Shown: one piece after another, positions 33,001 to 41,228 of the stretch
Position numbering within the stretch: position 1 is the stretch's first letter
Layout: each line of letters starts with the position of its first letter
The notes under the pieces: generated by a model
Databases searched by the model: none
What the model was told of the DNA's origin: nothing
Seen by the model: only the letters and a program-made list of their open reading frames with translations
Source of the DNA: SVFI01 sp045588655
GTDB lineage: Bacteria > Bacillota > Clostridia > Lachnospirales > Lachnospiraceae
Reading direction: 5' to 3'
NCBI GenBank assembly: GCA_045588655.1
Contig: JAZNEP010000043.1
Span: forward strand, 1-64,000
DNA: 64,000 nucleotides
Made by a program: the position numbers and the translations under genes

Positions 33001-33045
33001 AATTAAGATAAAAAGCTTAAAACGAATAGAATATGTTTTTAATGG

Positions 33046-33086
33046 GAGAAGTTCTACGATGTAGTCGATAGAAGTTCTCTTTTTTT
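33046..33086 (+). terminator. Terminator after the LytTR/DUF3021 pair
   Basis: GAGAAGTTCTA (33046-33056) pairs with TAGAAGTTCTC (33069-33079) with one central mismatch, then a T run. Confidence 0.8.
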
Positions 33087-33126
33087 GTGAATTGCACTAC
33101 TTTTTGACTTGTTAAGATAATTTTGC

Positions 33127-33155
33127 TTGAATTTATAAAGGTGTAAGAGTATAAT
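33127..33155 (+). promoter_or_regulatory. Promoter before the flavodoxin-fold gene
   Basis: TTGAAT (33127-33132) and TATAAT (33150-33155) are 17 bases apart, 32 bases before ATG 33188. Confidence 0.6.
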
Positions 33156-33187
33156 GTGGGACAATATACTTTTGAGGTGAGGTAAAA

Positions 33188-33730
33188 ATGATGAATGCTT
33201 TGATAATGAATTGCAGTCCGGTAAGAAATGGGGCAACAGCTGAAATAGTAAATGTGGTTTCGAATAGTTTGAAAGAAAAATATGAAGTCAGAAAGATATG
33301 TATCGATGATTTTAAATTAAATTTTTGCAAGGGGTGCCGATCATGTCACAATACGGCAAAATGCATCCAGCAGGATGATATGGATAGAATAATGGAGCAA
33401 TATGAATGGGCAGATATCATAATATCGGTAGCACCTTCCTATTGGGCAGATATTCCGGGACAATTTAAGGCCTTCATTGACAGATGTACACCATGGTGTA
33501 ATACGCATGAACCGCATGCAAGGATAGGCAGTGGAAAGAAAGGTTATGTGGTAGCTTTAAGAACAGGGCCGAGTATCGGAGAATGTAATCGAATTATTCA
33601 AACAATTGAACATTTTTACGGGCATATGGAAATTGAGTGCGGTGGTGGATTCGGCTTGTGCTCCATAGAGTATAAAGAGGACGTAGAACCGCGGAAGGCG
33701 GATATCATAGATTTTTGTGATAAGATATAG
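33188..33730 (+). CDS. Flavodoxin-fold NAD(P)H-dependent FMN reductase-like protein
   Basis: The 180-residue protein starts with the flavin loop MNCSPVRNGATAEIV and has a CKGCRSCHNTAKCIQQDD segment that in iron-sulfur flavoproteins carries a [4Fe-4S] cluster. The later blocks IIISVAPSYWADIPGQFKAF and RTGPSIGECNRIIQ fit the FMN-binding fold. It probably reduces quinones, nitro compounds or a redox partner in the cytoplasm. ATG 33188 (or 33191) follows GAGGTGAGG. It heads a set of small enzymes to 36.7 kb. Confidence 0.84.
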   Translation: MMNALIMNCSPVRNGATAEIVNVVSNSLKEKYEVRKICIDDFKLNFCKGCRSCHNTAKCIQQDDMDRIMEQYEWADIIISVAPSYWADIPGQFKAFIDRCTPWCNTHEPHARIGSGKKGYVVALRTGPSIGECNRIIQTIEHFYGHMEIECGGGFGLCSIEYKEDVEPRKADIIDFCDKI

Positions 33731-33767
33731 ATATAATGATAGATTATAAAACGGAGGACATGTCTAA

Positions 33768-34535
33768 TTGAAGGAAAATATAAAAGAAATATTTGAAACA
33801 TGGAATGAAACAATCGTATGGTCTTGTTTACAAGGAATCATGGGCGAAATACATACCAATACTGCGGGAGATGCTGCAATTGCAATTTTAGGTGATTTTG
33901 CGTTTTATGCAGGAAATCCAAGCGAAGAATTGATTCGATTTGCACCTAAAAATTATAAGCAAGATTTTCTGATTATGGTCCCGCACAACGCTGCATGGGC
34001 GGAGTTGATTGAAACGTGCTACGGCGATCAAGCAAAGAGAGTGACAAGATATGCAATCAAAAAGGAGCAGGATATTTTTGATGTGTCGAAATTGGAACAG
34101 GCAAGTATGAACTTACCGGAAGGTTATGAATTAAAACTGTTAAAAGAACAGGAATATAATATGTGCCAAAACAATGGCTGGGCGAATGACTTGGTATCCC
34201 AATATAAGGATTATGAAACCTATAAAAAATTAGGTTTGGGTGTCGTTGTTTTAAAGGAGGGAGAATTAGTTTCCGGTGCTTCCTCTTATAGCAGATACAA
34301 AGAAGGGATTGAAATTGAAATTGACACGAGAGAAGATCATCGAAGAAAAGGGTTGGCATATGCGTGTGGTGCAAAATTGATTTTAGAATGCTTAGAAAAT
34401 GGATTATATCCAAGCTGGGACGCGCAGAATAAGTGGTCGGTTTCTTTGGCACAAAAGCTGGGATATCATTTCAGCCACGAATATACTGCTTATGAAATCA
34501 GTTATGAAGAAAAACAGGAGGAACAACGAAAGTGA
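33768..34535 (+). CDS. GNAT-type acetyltransferase (ZmaR-like)
   Basis: The 255-residue protein has a long N-terminal domain and a C-terminal GNAT core with VVVLKEGELVSGASSYSRY (central strands) and IDTREDHRRKGLAYACGAKL, the acetyl-CoA loop with RRKG. It ends in SWDAQNKWSVSLAQKLGYHF. This layout fits the GNAT group named after the zwittermicin resistance enzyme ZmaR. The substrate is not known. The start is TTG 33768, twelve bases after GGAGG; ATG 33759 hits a stop at once. Confidence 0.82.
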   Translation: MKENIKEIFETWNETIVWSCLQGIMGEIHTNTAGDAAIAILGDFAFYAGNPSEELIRFAPKNYKQDFLIMVPHNAAWAELIETCYGDQAKRVTRYAIKKEQDIFDVSKLEQASMNLPEGYELKLLKEQEYNMCQNNGWANDLVSQYKDYETYKKLGLGVVVLKEGELVSGASSYSRYKEGIEIEIDTREDHRRKGLAYACGAKLILECLENGLYPSWDAQNKWSVSLAQKLGYHFSHEYTAYEISYEEKQEEQRK

Positions 34536-34597
34536 TAATTAAGAAAGCTACGGTGGAAGATGCAAATAGAATCATTTGTTTTACAAAAAAATTGTAA
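34532..34597 (+). pseudogene. Truncated second GNAT acetyltransferase, N-terminal stub
   Basis: A GTG at 34532 overlapping the stop of the previous gene starts a 21-codon frame reading IIKKATVEDANRIICF, the typical first strand and helix of a GNAT enzyme, behind CAGGAGGAAC. It ends at TAA 34595-34597. The rest of the enzyme is missing, and the next gene begins 12 bases later. It looks like a coupled second acetyltransferase that was deleted. Confidence 0.6.
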
Positions 34598-34608
34598 GTG
34601 GTGTTAAA

Positions 34609-35232
34609 ATGAAATTACTATACGGAACAGGTAATCAAGCGAAATTATCTGCGATGCGAAACAGGCTTCAGAGATTAGGAATAGAGTTAATTGGTTTGAA
34701 CGATTTGCGCGCAGAAGGACGGAGGATCCCGGAAGTGTCAGAGAATGGTAACACACCGCTTGAGAATGCAAGATTGAAGGCAATGTCATATTATGAAACC
34801 TTTCAGATACCGGTATTTTCCTGCGATTCGGGTCTGTATTTTGATAATGTGCCGGACGAGATACAACCGGGAATTCATGTGCGCAATGTAAAAGGGAAAT
34901 GTTTATCAGATGAAGAGATGATAGAATATTACGCAGGTCTTGTGAGACAATATGGAAATCTTATAGCAAGATATAAAAACGCAATTTGTTTTGTGATGGA
35001 CGAAAACCATATTTATGAATCCATGGATGATTCTATGGCTAGCGAAACATTTATTTTAACAGACAAGCCTCATAGTGCAATAAGGAAAAAAGGATTCCCA
35101 TTAGATAGCATTTCAATTGATAGGAAAACAAATAAGTACTACTACGATTTGTCAGCGGATGAATTGGAACAGCTTGCTGTGGAAGATGGATTTTTGCAGT
35201 TTTTTCAGAAAGTATTGAATCTGAATGGATAG
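34609..35232 (+). CDS. RdgB/HAM1-like nucleoside triphosphate pyrophosphatase
   Basis: The 207-residue protein begins LLYGTGNQAKLSAMRNRL, matching the TGN-x-K start of Ham1/RdgB enzymes. It continues with NTPLENARLKAMSYYETF and the metal-site block PVFSCDSGLYFDN. RdgB removes inosine and xanthosine triphosphates; the later part (residues 75-207) is less similar, so the exact nucleotide is uncertain. ATG 34609 has only GTGGTG upstream, a weak site. The gene starts inside the deletion point of the GNAT stub. Confidence 0.75.
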   Translation: MKLLYGTGNQAKLSAMRNRLQRLGIELIGLNDLRAEGRRIPEVSENGNTPLENARLKAMSYYETFQIPVFSCDSGLYFDNVPDEIQPGIHVRNVKGKCLSDEEMIEYYAGLVRQYGNLIARYKNAICFVMDENHIYESMDDSMASETFILTDKPHSAIRKKGFPLDSISIDRKTNKYYYDLSADELEQLAVEDGFLQFFQKVLNLNG

Positions 35233-35289
35233 CAAATGAAAAATACCTGCAAATTGAAAAGAACTTAAAAGAATTAAGGAGGAACAAAT

Positions 35290-35517
35290 ATGCCACATAT
35301 TATTGTAAAATTATGGCCGGGAAGAAACGAAGAAATCAAAAGCAAACTAGCGAAACGGATTGCGGATACGGTTGCAGAAGAGCTGAACATAGAGATGGGA
35401 ACTGTGTCAGTTGCACTAGAAGAAATTCCGGGAGAAGAGTGGGGAGAAAAAGTATATAAAGCAGAAATTAAAGATAATCCCAATCTGTATCAAAAGCCGG
35501 ATTACGAGTATGAATAA
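35290..35517 (+). CDS. 4-oxalocrotonate tautomerase family protein
   Basis: The 75-residue protein begins MPHIIVKLWPGRNEEIKSKL, so Pro is the first residue after Met removal, the catalytic base of tautomerases. It continues with AKRIADTVAEEL and TVSVALEEIPGEEWGE. It should isomerise a small keto-enol substrate as an oligomer. Length is close to the typical 60-80. ATG 35290 follows AAGGAGGAAC. Confidence 0.88.
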   Translation: MPHIIVKLWPGRNEEIKSKLAKRIADTVAEELNIEMGTVSVALEEIPGEEWGEKVYKAEIKDNPNLYQKPDYEYE

Positions 35518-35572
35518 ATTTAGATAGGTGGGGACTGTTCTAAGGGAGAGTCTTTATTGGTGGAGATTGATT

Positions 35573-35920
35573 ATGGAAACAATTGATTATTGGTTAATTG
35601 CAGGAATTGTGATGCCATGTATATGGCTGGGAGCTTGTATAATAATAGAAGGGAAAAATAAAAAAATCGTAGTTAATACGGGGATAGTAATAGATCTTAT
35701 TCTGTTTCTTATTTGCAGAAATTATGAACTGTTATTTTTTGCTGTGTTGGGCGGTTTGGCATGCGGTTTCTTTCCAGGCTTGGTAAGCGCACGTAAATAC
35801 GAAGTAGCGGTGAAAGAACTGAATGGAGTCAAAAACTGGGTAAAGGTTTCAATCATCTTTTTTGTTATGATATTTATGGCAATCGCAATCATTTACCCTG
35901 ACGTAAATATAGTATGGTAA
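35573..35920 (+). CDS. Small membrane protein, four predicted helices
   Basis: The 115-residue protein has membrane stretches at about residues 6-25, 31-47, 50-72 and 92-110, with a short charged loop ARKYEVAVKELNGVK. No family is recognised. ATG 35573 is seven bases after GGTGGAG (35559-35565), which decides against GTG 35528. It sits between a tautomerase and a HAD hydrolase, with no clear link to either. Confidence 0.65.
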   Translation: METIDYWLIAGIVMPCIWLGACIIIEGKNKKIVVNTGIVIDLILFLICRNYELLFFAVLGGLACGFFPGLVSARKYEVAVKELNGVKNWVKVSIIFFVMIFMAIAIIYPDVNIVW

Positions 35921-35948
35921 TCAATGGATAAAGTGAGGATGCAGCAAA

Positions 35949-36671
35949 ATGAAAATACCTAAGATGATTTTGTTTGATTATGGGCAAACTTTGGTAAATG
36001 AGCAGTCGTTTGATGGCGTGAAAGGAACGGGAGAGGTTCTGAAATATGCCACAAAAAATAAATACAATAAATCGGCAGAGGAAGTGCAGGCATATGCAAA
36101 CACATTGAATCAGGAGCTGGGACGCTTCGATCCGGAAAAGAGGCATCTGTTCCAGCTGGAAGTTCCCAATTATATGTTTAGCCAATATTTATATGAGTCG
36201 CAAGGAATCGAAATTGCATTGAGCCAAGAAGAAATGGACAGTGTGTTTTGGGATGCGGCAGCACCGGGAAAGCCAACCGAAGGAATTGAAGAATTTCTTG
36301 CGTATTTAAAAGAAAATCAGATTCGAACCGGTGTAATCAGTAATATTTCATATAGCGCGGATGCGGTAAAAAGAAGGATGAATGAGTGTATTCCGGAGAA
36401 TGAGTTTGAATTTATTATTGCAACTAGCGAATATTTATATCGCAAGCCAAATAAGCGCATATTCGAATTGGCATTAGAGAAAGCGGACCTGCAACCGGAA
36501 GAGGTATGGTATGTCGGGGATCAGTATCAGTGTGATATTGTCGGAGCAAAAGAAGCAGGTTTATTTCCGGTGTGGTATATCGGGGCAATTGATATGAAGT
36601 ATGAGCCAAGAGAAGGCGTCCTCACAATAGAAAATTGGAAAGAGCTAATGGAGATTTTGAGGCAAGATTAG
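35949..36671 (+). CDS. HAD-superfamily hydrolase
   Basis: The 240-residue enzyme has HAD motif I MILFDYGQTLVNE (Asp nucleophile), motif II GVISNISYS, a Lys in RKPNKRIFELALEKADL and motif IV VWYVGDQYQCDIVGAKEAG. The second acidic residue of the DxD motif is replaced by Gly (DYG), which is seen in some HAD proteins and may slow catalysis. It is a soluble phosphatase-like protein with an inserted helical cap after motif I. It converges with a MATE gene; the two stop codons overlap by four bases. Confidence 0.86.
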   Translation: MKIPKMILFDYGQTLVNEQSFDGVKGTGEVLKYATKNKYNKSAEEVQAYANTLNQELGRFDPEKRHLFQLEVPNYMFSQYLYESQGIEIALSQEEMDSVFWDAAAPGKPTEGIEEFLAYLKENQIRTGVISNISYSADAVKRRMNECIPENEFEFIIATSEYLYRKPNKRIFELALEKADLQPEEVWYVGDQYQCDIVGAKEAGLFPVWYIGAIDMKYEPREGVLTIENWKELMEILRQD

Positions 36672-38041
36672 CCATAAATGTCATCTCTGGTAATGTTCTT
36701 AATCCACTTTCCGCTTTTATAGTGTTTGATTACCCAAGGCCATTTGACAAATTCATCTGTGCACAGTAAGAAATAGACCCAAAGGACAGGCAATTTAAAT
36801 ACAAAAGCCGCAAGAAATCCTAATGGGACAGCATAGCACCACATATCAATCGTATCGCAAATCAGCCCGAATCGGCTATCGCCACCGGCGCGGAAAACAC
36901 CGGCAATCAGAGTGGTATTTACAGCAGTACCGCTGATATAGTAGGTATTAATGAGTAGCATGTACTTAAGATAATGCAGCGCGGTAGCAGAGAGAGAGGT
37001 ACCGGCATAGGCGAGAACACCCGGCATGGAGACTAGTACAATGAGACCACCTAAAATCCCGCTCAGTACAGTAAGCTTCATGAGTTTGCGCGCGTCTTCG
37101 CGTGCATCTTCCAAACGATTTTCGCCTAAAGTATTTCCAAGGAGAATCGTTCCGGCGCTGGCAATACCAAAGCAGAGAATCGTACCAAAGTTTCGAACTA
37201 CGATTACAAAGGAATTTGCAGCAACCGCATCAGATCCCATGTGACCGATGATAACGGAATACATAGAGAATGCAAGTCCCCAAACCACGTCATTTCCAAG
37301 AGCAGGAAGGGAAAGCTTCATAAAGTCTTTGAATAACACCTTGTTTCGGATAAAAATGTACCGGAAACTTAATTTGGTATCTTTGCTAAAATAGGAAACC
37401 AGAATGCAACCAAGGAGCTCAATAACACGTGAACTCGAGGTAGCGATGGCAACACCTGTTGCTCCTAATTTCGGAGCACCGCATAGGCCAAAAATAAAAA
37501 CGGCATTCAGTAAAATGTTCACTACAAATGCGACGATACTGAGTACCGTACAAATGGTAACGCGTCCGACACTTCTTAATACCGACATATAGACTTCAAT
37601 AATTCCCCAGCAAATATAGGCAATACTCATATAGCGAAGATAGGTGGCACCGATGAGAATCAGTTCGCTGTCATTGGTAAAGATTCGCATCATCTGCTTT
37701 GGAATAAGGAGTGCGGTACCGGCGAACGCAAGGCTGGCGATGAATGAAAAACGAAGAGCAATACCTTGAACAATGTTGATGGCATCCATATCGCCTTTGC
37801 CATAATATTGTGAGCAGAGCATAGTAACACCGGTACCGAGTCCGTAAAGAATCGAGAACAAAATACCGGCATATTGAGAAGCCAGTGAGACGGCAGATAT
37901 AGACGATTGTCCTGCATAATTGAGCATAATTACATCGGCGGAACTGATTGCTGCGCTTAATATATTTTGAATTACAATCGGTAAAACCAATCTAAAAATT
38001 TTAGAATAAAAGTCAGATTTTGTCTTAGATTTGCTTCTCAT
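36668..38041 (-). CDS. MATE family efflux transporter
   Basis: The 457-residue protein has twelve membrane helices in two six-helix halves, with MATE features such as LPIVIQNILSAAISSADVIM in helix 1 and FGTILCFGIASAGTILLGNT in the second half. MATE pumps export drugs and cationic compounds using Na+ or H+. ATG at 38041 (minus strand) lies behind GGGAGAAATC, better than the ATG at 38053. It is divergent from a second MATE gene, with only 178 bases between starts. Confidence 0.93.
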   Translation of the reverse strand: MRSKSKTKSDFYSKIFRLVLPIVIQNILSAAISSADVIMLNYAGQSSISAVSLASQYAGILFSILYGLGTGVTMLCSQYYGKGDMDAINIVQGIALRFSFIASLAFAGTALLIPKQMMRIFTNDSELILIGATYLRYMSIAYICWGIIEVYMSVLRSVGRVTICTVLSIVAFVVNILLNAVFIFGLCGAPKLGATGVAIATSSSRVIELLGCILVSYFSKDTKLSFRYIFIRNKVLFKDFMKLSLPALGNDVVWGLAFSMYSVIIGHMGSDAVAANSFVIVVRNFGTILCFGIASAGTILLGNTLGENRLEDAREDARKLMKLTVLSGILGGLIVLVSMPGVLAYAGTSLSATALHYLKYMLLINTYYISGTAVNTTLIAGVFRAGGDSRFGLICDTIDMWCYAVPLGFLAAFVFKLPVLWVYFLLCTDEFVKWPWVIKHYKSGKWIKNITRDDIYG

Positions 38042-38091
38042 GATTTCTCCCATTTTGTTTGTAGCGTTAACATATTGCGAAGTATTATAGT

Positions 38092-38174
38092 ATTATATCA
38101 TGATGATTCGAAAGTTCAATGCATATTTAATCAGCATAAAAAAAGATTGAAATATTGTGTGAGTGAATTATAAT
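38092..38174. promoter_or_regulatory. Back-to-back promoters of the divergent MATE genes
   Basis: On the minus strand TTGAAC (plus 38114-38119) and TATAAT (plus 38092-38097) are 16 bases apart. On the plus strand TTGAAA (38147-38152) and TATAAT (38169-38174) are 16 bases apart. The two promoters face away from each other with a 27-base gap, so a regulator bound between them could control both pumps. Confidence 0.6.
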
Positions 38175-38219
38175 TTAGTGTGATAAAAGGGAGTATGTTT
38201 GGATAAGGAGAGGGCGAAA

Positions 38220-39587
38220 ATGCCAAGATTATATGTCAAAGATTCAAAGTTTTATAAAATGGTAGCCGGAATCGCAGTTCCGATTGCACTGCAGGGGTTG
38301 ATTACCACTGGAGTTAATATGATGGATACGATTATGATTGGAACTGTGGGAGAGACACAGTTATCCGCTGTATCACTGGCCAATCAGTTTATTAGTATCT
38401 TTCAGATTTTCTGTATGGGTATCGGTATGGGAGCGTCTGTTTTAGTGGCGCGTTACTACGGTATGAAAGATAATGAATCCCTCAAAAAAACAATTGCAAT
38501 CATGCTTCGCCTGTGTCTTGCGATGGCAACGCTGTTTTGTGTGACAACGATTTTATTGCCGGATCAGATTATGCGGATATACACGACGGAAGAAGCGATT
38601 ATATCGAATGGATCACGTTATTTGCAATATTCGGTAGTTACGTATTATTTATTGGGACTGTCGCTGACTTGTACGATTGTTCTTAGAAATGTAGAACAGG
38701 TAAAAATCCCGCTTTATACTTCCATTGCGGCGTTCTTCATCAATGTGGGTGCTAATTATGTTTTTATTTTCGGAAAGTTCGGTGCTCCGAAAATGGAGGT
38801 TGCAGGAGCGGCAATCGGAACTTTGATTGCTAGAATTTTTGAGTTCTCTGTGATTTGCGGTTATCTTTTTTTCAAAGAAAAATCCATTGGTTTTCGTTTG
38901 AAACACTTGTTTGCGCCGGTGGGTAATTTGTGGAAAGAATACATTCGTATCAGCATACCGGTTTTGATTAGTGATGGAATTTTAGCACTGGGTAACAATT
39001 CGGTTGCTATGGTGATTGGTAGACTGGGGGAAAATTTTGTGGCGGCCAATGCGGTGACAATGGTAACGCAGCAGCTGAGCTCTGTTATGATTCAGGGATT
39101 TTCACAAGCAGGAGCTATCGTTACCGGATATACGCTCGGAGAAGGAGAGAAAGAAAAGGCGCATCAACAAGGATATGCGTTCCTTGGAATCGGAATCGTA
39201 TTTGGCCTGATTGCAGCCGGTATTATCCTGATAATCAGCGGACCGATGATTGCAGCCTATCATTTATCGCCAAATACAGAGAAAATTGCGTGGGAGCTAA
39301 TGGTGTCAATTAGTATCATTGTAGTATTTCAGGCAACCAACAGTATTATGACCAAGGGCGTACTTCGTGGAGGCGGAGATACAAAGATGTTAATGCTGGC
39401 AGATAACATCTTTTTGTGGGTTGTATCACTTCCTCTTGGAATATTGGCTGGACTTGTTTTGCATCTGCCTGCGTTTTGGATTTACTTCTTTTTGAAAATA
39501 GATCAAGTGCTGAAAGCAATTTGGTGTGTGATTCGCCTGCGAAGTGGCAAATGGATCAAGAAGATAAAGACCGTAGCAGAGATGTAA
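38220..39587 (+). CDS. MATE family efflux transporter
   Basis: The 455-residue protein has twelve helices, starting KMVAGIAVPIALQGLITTGV and NMMDTIMIGTVGETQLSAVS. The second half carries VTMVTQQLSSVMIQGFSQAG. It should export a drug or toxic compound in exchange for a cation. ATG 38220 follows AAGGAGAGGG; TTG 38199 is less likely. It is divergent from another MATE gene and related to it, so an inverted duplication is possible, although the sequences have drifted. Confidence 0.93.
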   Translation: MPRLYVKDSKFYKMVAGIAVPIALQGLITTGVNMMDTIMIGTVGETQLSAVSLANQFISIFQIFCMGIGMGASVLVARYYGMKDNESLKKTIAIMLRLCLAMATLFCVTTILLPDQIMRIYTTEEAIISNGSRYLQYSVVTYYLLGLSLTCTIVLRNVEQVKIPLYTSIAAFFINVGANYVFIFGKFGAPKMEVAGAAIGTLIARIFEFSVICGYLFFKEKSIGFRLKHLFAPVGNLWKEYIRISIPVLISDGILALGNNSVAMVIGRLGENFVAANAVTMVTQQLSSVMIQGFSQAGAIVTGYTLGEGEKEKAHQQGYAFLGIGIVFGLIAAGIILIISGPMIAAYHLSPNTEKIAWELMVSISIIVVFQATNSIMTKGVLRGGGDTKMLMLADNIFLWVVSLPLGILAGLVLHLPAFWIYFFLKIDQVLKAIWCVIRLRSGKWIKKIKTVAEM

Positions 39588-39675
39588 GAGAATCGAAATG
39601 TAAGTATTTATACAAAAATATCAGCAAAAAATAGTAAAAAGTAGAAAAAAGTAGAAAAAAGAATGTGATAAACGA

Positions 39676-39712
39676 ATACCCCCTTGTATAAATGTATACA
39701 ATGGGGTATATT
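39676..39712 (+). promoter_or_regulatory. Promoter inside a 34-bp palindromic operator
   Basis: Arms at 39676-39690 and 39695-39709 are reverse complements except at one position (ATACCCC and TTGTATA on the left, TATACAA and GGGGTAT on the right, loop AATG). TTGTAT (39684-39689) and TATATT (39707-39712) fit a -35/-10 with a 17-base spacer, so a protein on this palindrome would block RNA polymerase. The inner TGTATA-TATACA half-sites resemble GntR/YtrA operators. No regulator gene lies nearby. Confidence 0.68.
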
Positions 39713-39765
39713 TATGTGGGATTTACATAGCAAGAATCGAAGGAAATTCGGGAGAGGAAAAGAAA

Positions 39766-40437
39766 ATGATAAAGATTGAAAATCTGACAAAAAGTTATAA
39801 AGGAAAAACCGTAGTAGATAATTTGTCCTTTGAAATAAAGGATGGAGAGCTCTTTGCTTTGCTAGGAAGTAATGGGGCGGGAAAAAGTACGACAATAAAA
39901 ATGATTTTGGATTTGGTGAAAAAAGATTCCGGTAAAATTGAAAAAACGAAGGATATATTGATTGGATATTCGCCGGAGACACCATATTTTCCGCCATTTT
40001 TGACAGGAAAAGAAGTACTTACATATTATGGACAGCTTCAAAAGATAGAAAAAGAAACGCTGGAGAACCAGTGCAGTGCCCTTTTGGAAGAAGTGGGATT
40101 AGAAGATGACAACACAAAGGTGCGGTTTTATTCGAAAGGAATGTTACAAAGACTTGCGATGGCACAGGCGCTTCTGGGAGATCCACAGTTTTTGATTTTG
40201 GATGAGCCGTGTGCGGGACTGGATGCAATGGGGCGTTTGGAGATGCTTTCACTCATTGAAAAGCTGAAAAAGAAAGGAAAAACTATTCTGATGAATTCCC
40301 ATATTTTGAATGATATGGAAAAAGTATGTGATTCCGGAATTATTATGAAAAAAGGACAAAAATTAAAAGAGTTCACCAAAGCCGATTTAGATGGTGAACA
40401 ATCGTTGGAAGAGATGTTTGTAGAAGTAGTTGGCTAA
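39766..40437 (+). CDS. ABC transporter ATP-binding protein
   Basis: The 223-residue ATPase has Walker A GSNGAGKSTTIKM, a Q-loop region GYSPETPYFPPFLTG, signature YSKGMLQRLAMAQALLG and Walker B FLILDEPCAGLDAMG, then SHILNDMEKVCD with the switch His. It is of the short NatA/CcmA type. It is the first gene of a three-gene operon with a permease and a membrane metallopeptidase. ATG 39766 follows GGGAGAGG. The palindromic operator upstream suggests repression until an inducer is present. Confidence 0.92.
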   Translation: MIKIENLTKSYKGKTVVDNLSFEIKDGELFALLGSNGAGKSTTIKMILDLVKKDSGKIEKTKDILIGYSPETPYFPPFLTGKEVLTYYGQLQKIEKETLENQCSALLEEVGLEDDNTKVRFYSKGMLQRLAMAQALLGDPQFLILDEPCAGLDAMGRLEMLSLIEKLKKKGKTILMNSHILNDMEKVCDSGIIMKKGQKLKEFTKADLDGEQSLEEMFVEVVG

Positions 40438-40468
40438 ACAAAATTGTAGGGATAAAGAGGAAAAAAAT

Positions 40469-41227
40469 ATGTTAGTGATTATGAAAAATGCGTTAAAAGA
40501 GCGCATGAGAAGAAAAGAGTTATATATCATTGTGGTAATTGGAGCGTTGCTGTTTTTGCTGTGCAGTAGTGATTCAATGACTATTTCGGTAGGTGGAGAG
40601 TCTCTGACGGGATTTGGTAGTATGTTTGGGGTTTTACACATAATTATTAATGCGATTGGATGTATCCTAGGGGTCGTATTAAGTATTCGTACCATTCCGA
40701 ATGAGTATGAGAGACGCAACAGCCATTTGGTTTGGGTAAGAGGGATTTCACAGCAGACATATCACACAGGGCTGACACTGGCCAATGTAGTAAGCAGTGT
40801 GTTTGCCACATTGATTCTATATGTGATGTTGGCAGTATACACGGGTATAAAGGGAGATGGCGTTCGCGTAGGAATGTTGATTCCGGCCTTTTTGCTGGTT
40901 GCATTAAATGTCGCAATCGTGGCATTGTTTACAAGTGTACTGAGCATTGTGCTTCCGGGAGCGTTGACTGGAGTCATTGGTATTTTGCTGACACTTGCAG
41001 GCATTTTTCATGGTGCACTTGATATATATCGTAATATAGTCGGAGGAGTGGCCAAAGCCGTGCTGACTGCTGTACTTAAAATAGTTCCGGATTTTCACGG
41101 GATTCAGACACAGGCACAAAACTTGGTCCTTGGAAAGTCGATAGAAGTACATGTTATATGTTTGGGATTCCTTGTTTTCTATATCTGTACCATCGGATTA
41201 ATTGTATTTAAGAGAAAAGAGGCATAA
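40469..41227 (+). CDS. ABC transporter permease
   Basis: The 252-residue protein has about six membrane helices after a cytoplasmic start (MLVIMKNALKERMRRKELY), like ABC-2 permeases. It pairs with the ATPase 31 bases upstream. ATG 40469 is eight bases after AAAGAGG (40454-40460). Its stop is one base from the next gene, so the metallopeptidase is tightly co-expressed. The substrate is unknown. Confidence 0.84.
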   Translation: MLVIMKNALKERMRRKELYIIVVIGALLFLLCSSDSMTISVGGESLTGFGSMFGVLHIIINAIGCILGVVLSIRTIPNEYERRNSHLVWVRGISQQTYHTGLTLANVVSSVFATLILYVMLAVYTGIKGDGVRVGMLIPAFLLVALNVAIVALFTSVLSIVLPGALTGVIGILLTLAGIFHGALDIYRNIVGGVAKAVLTAVLKIVPDFHGIQTQAQNLVLGKSIEVHVICLGFLVFYICTIGLIVFKRKEA

Positions 41228-41228
41228 G

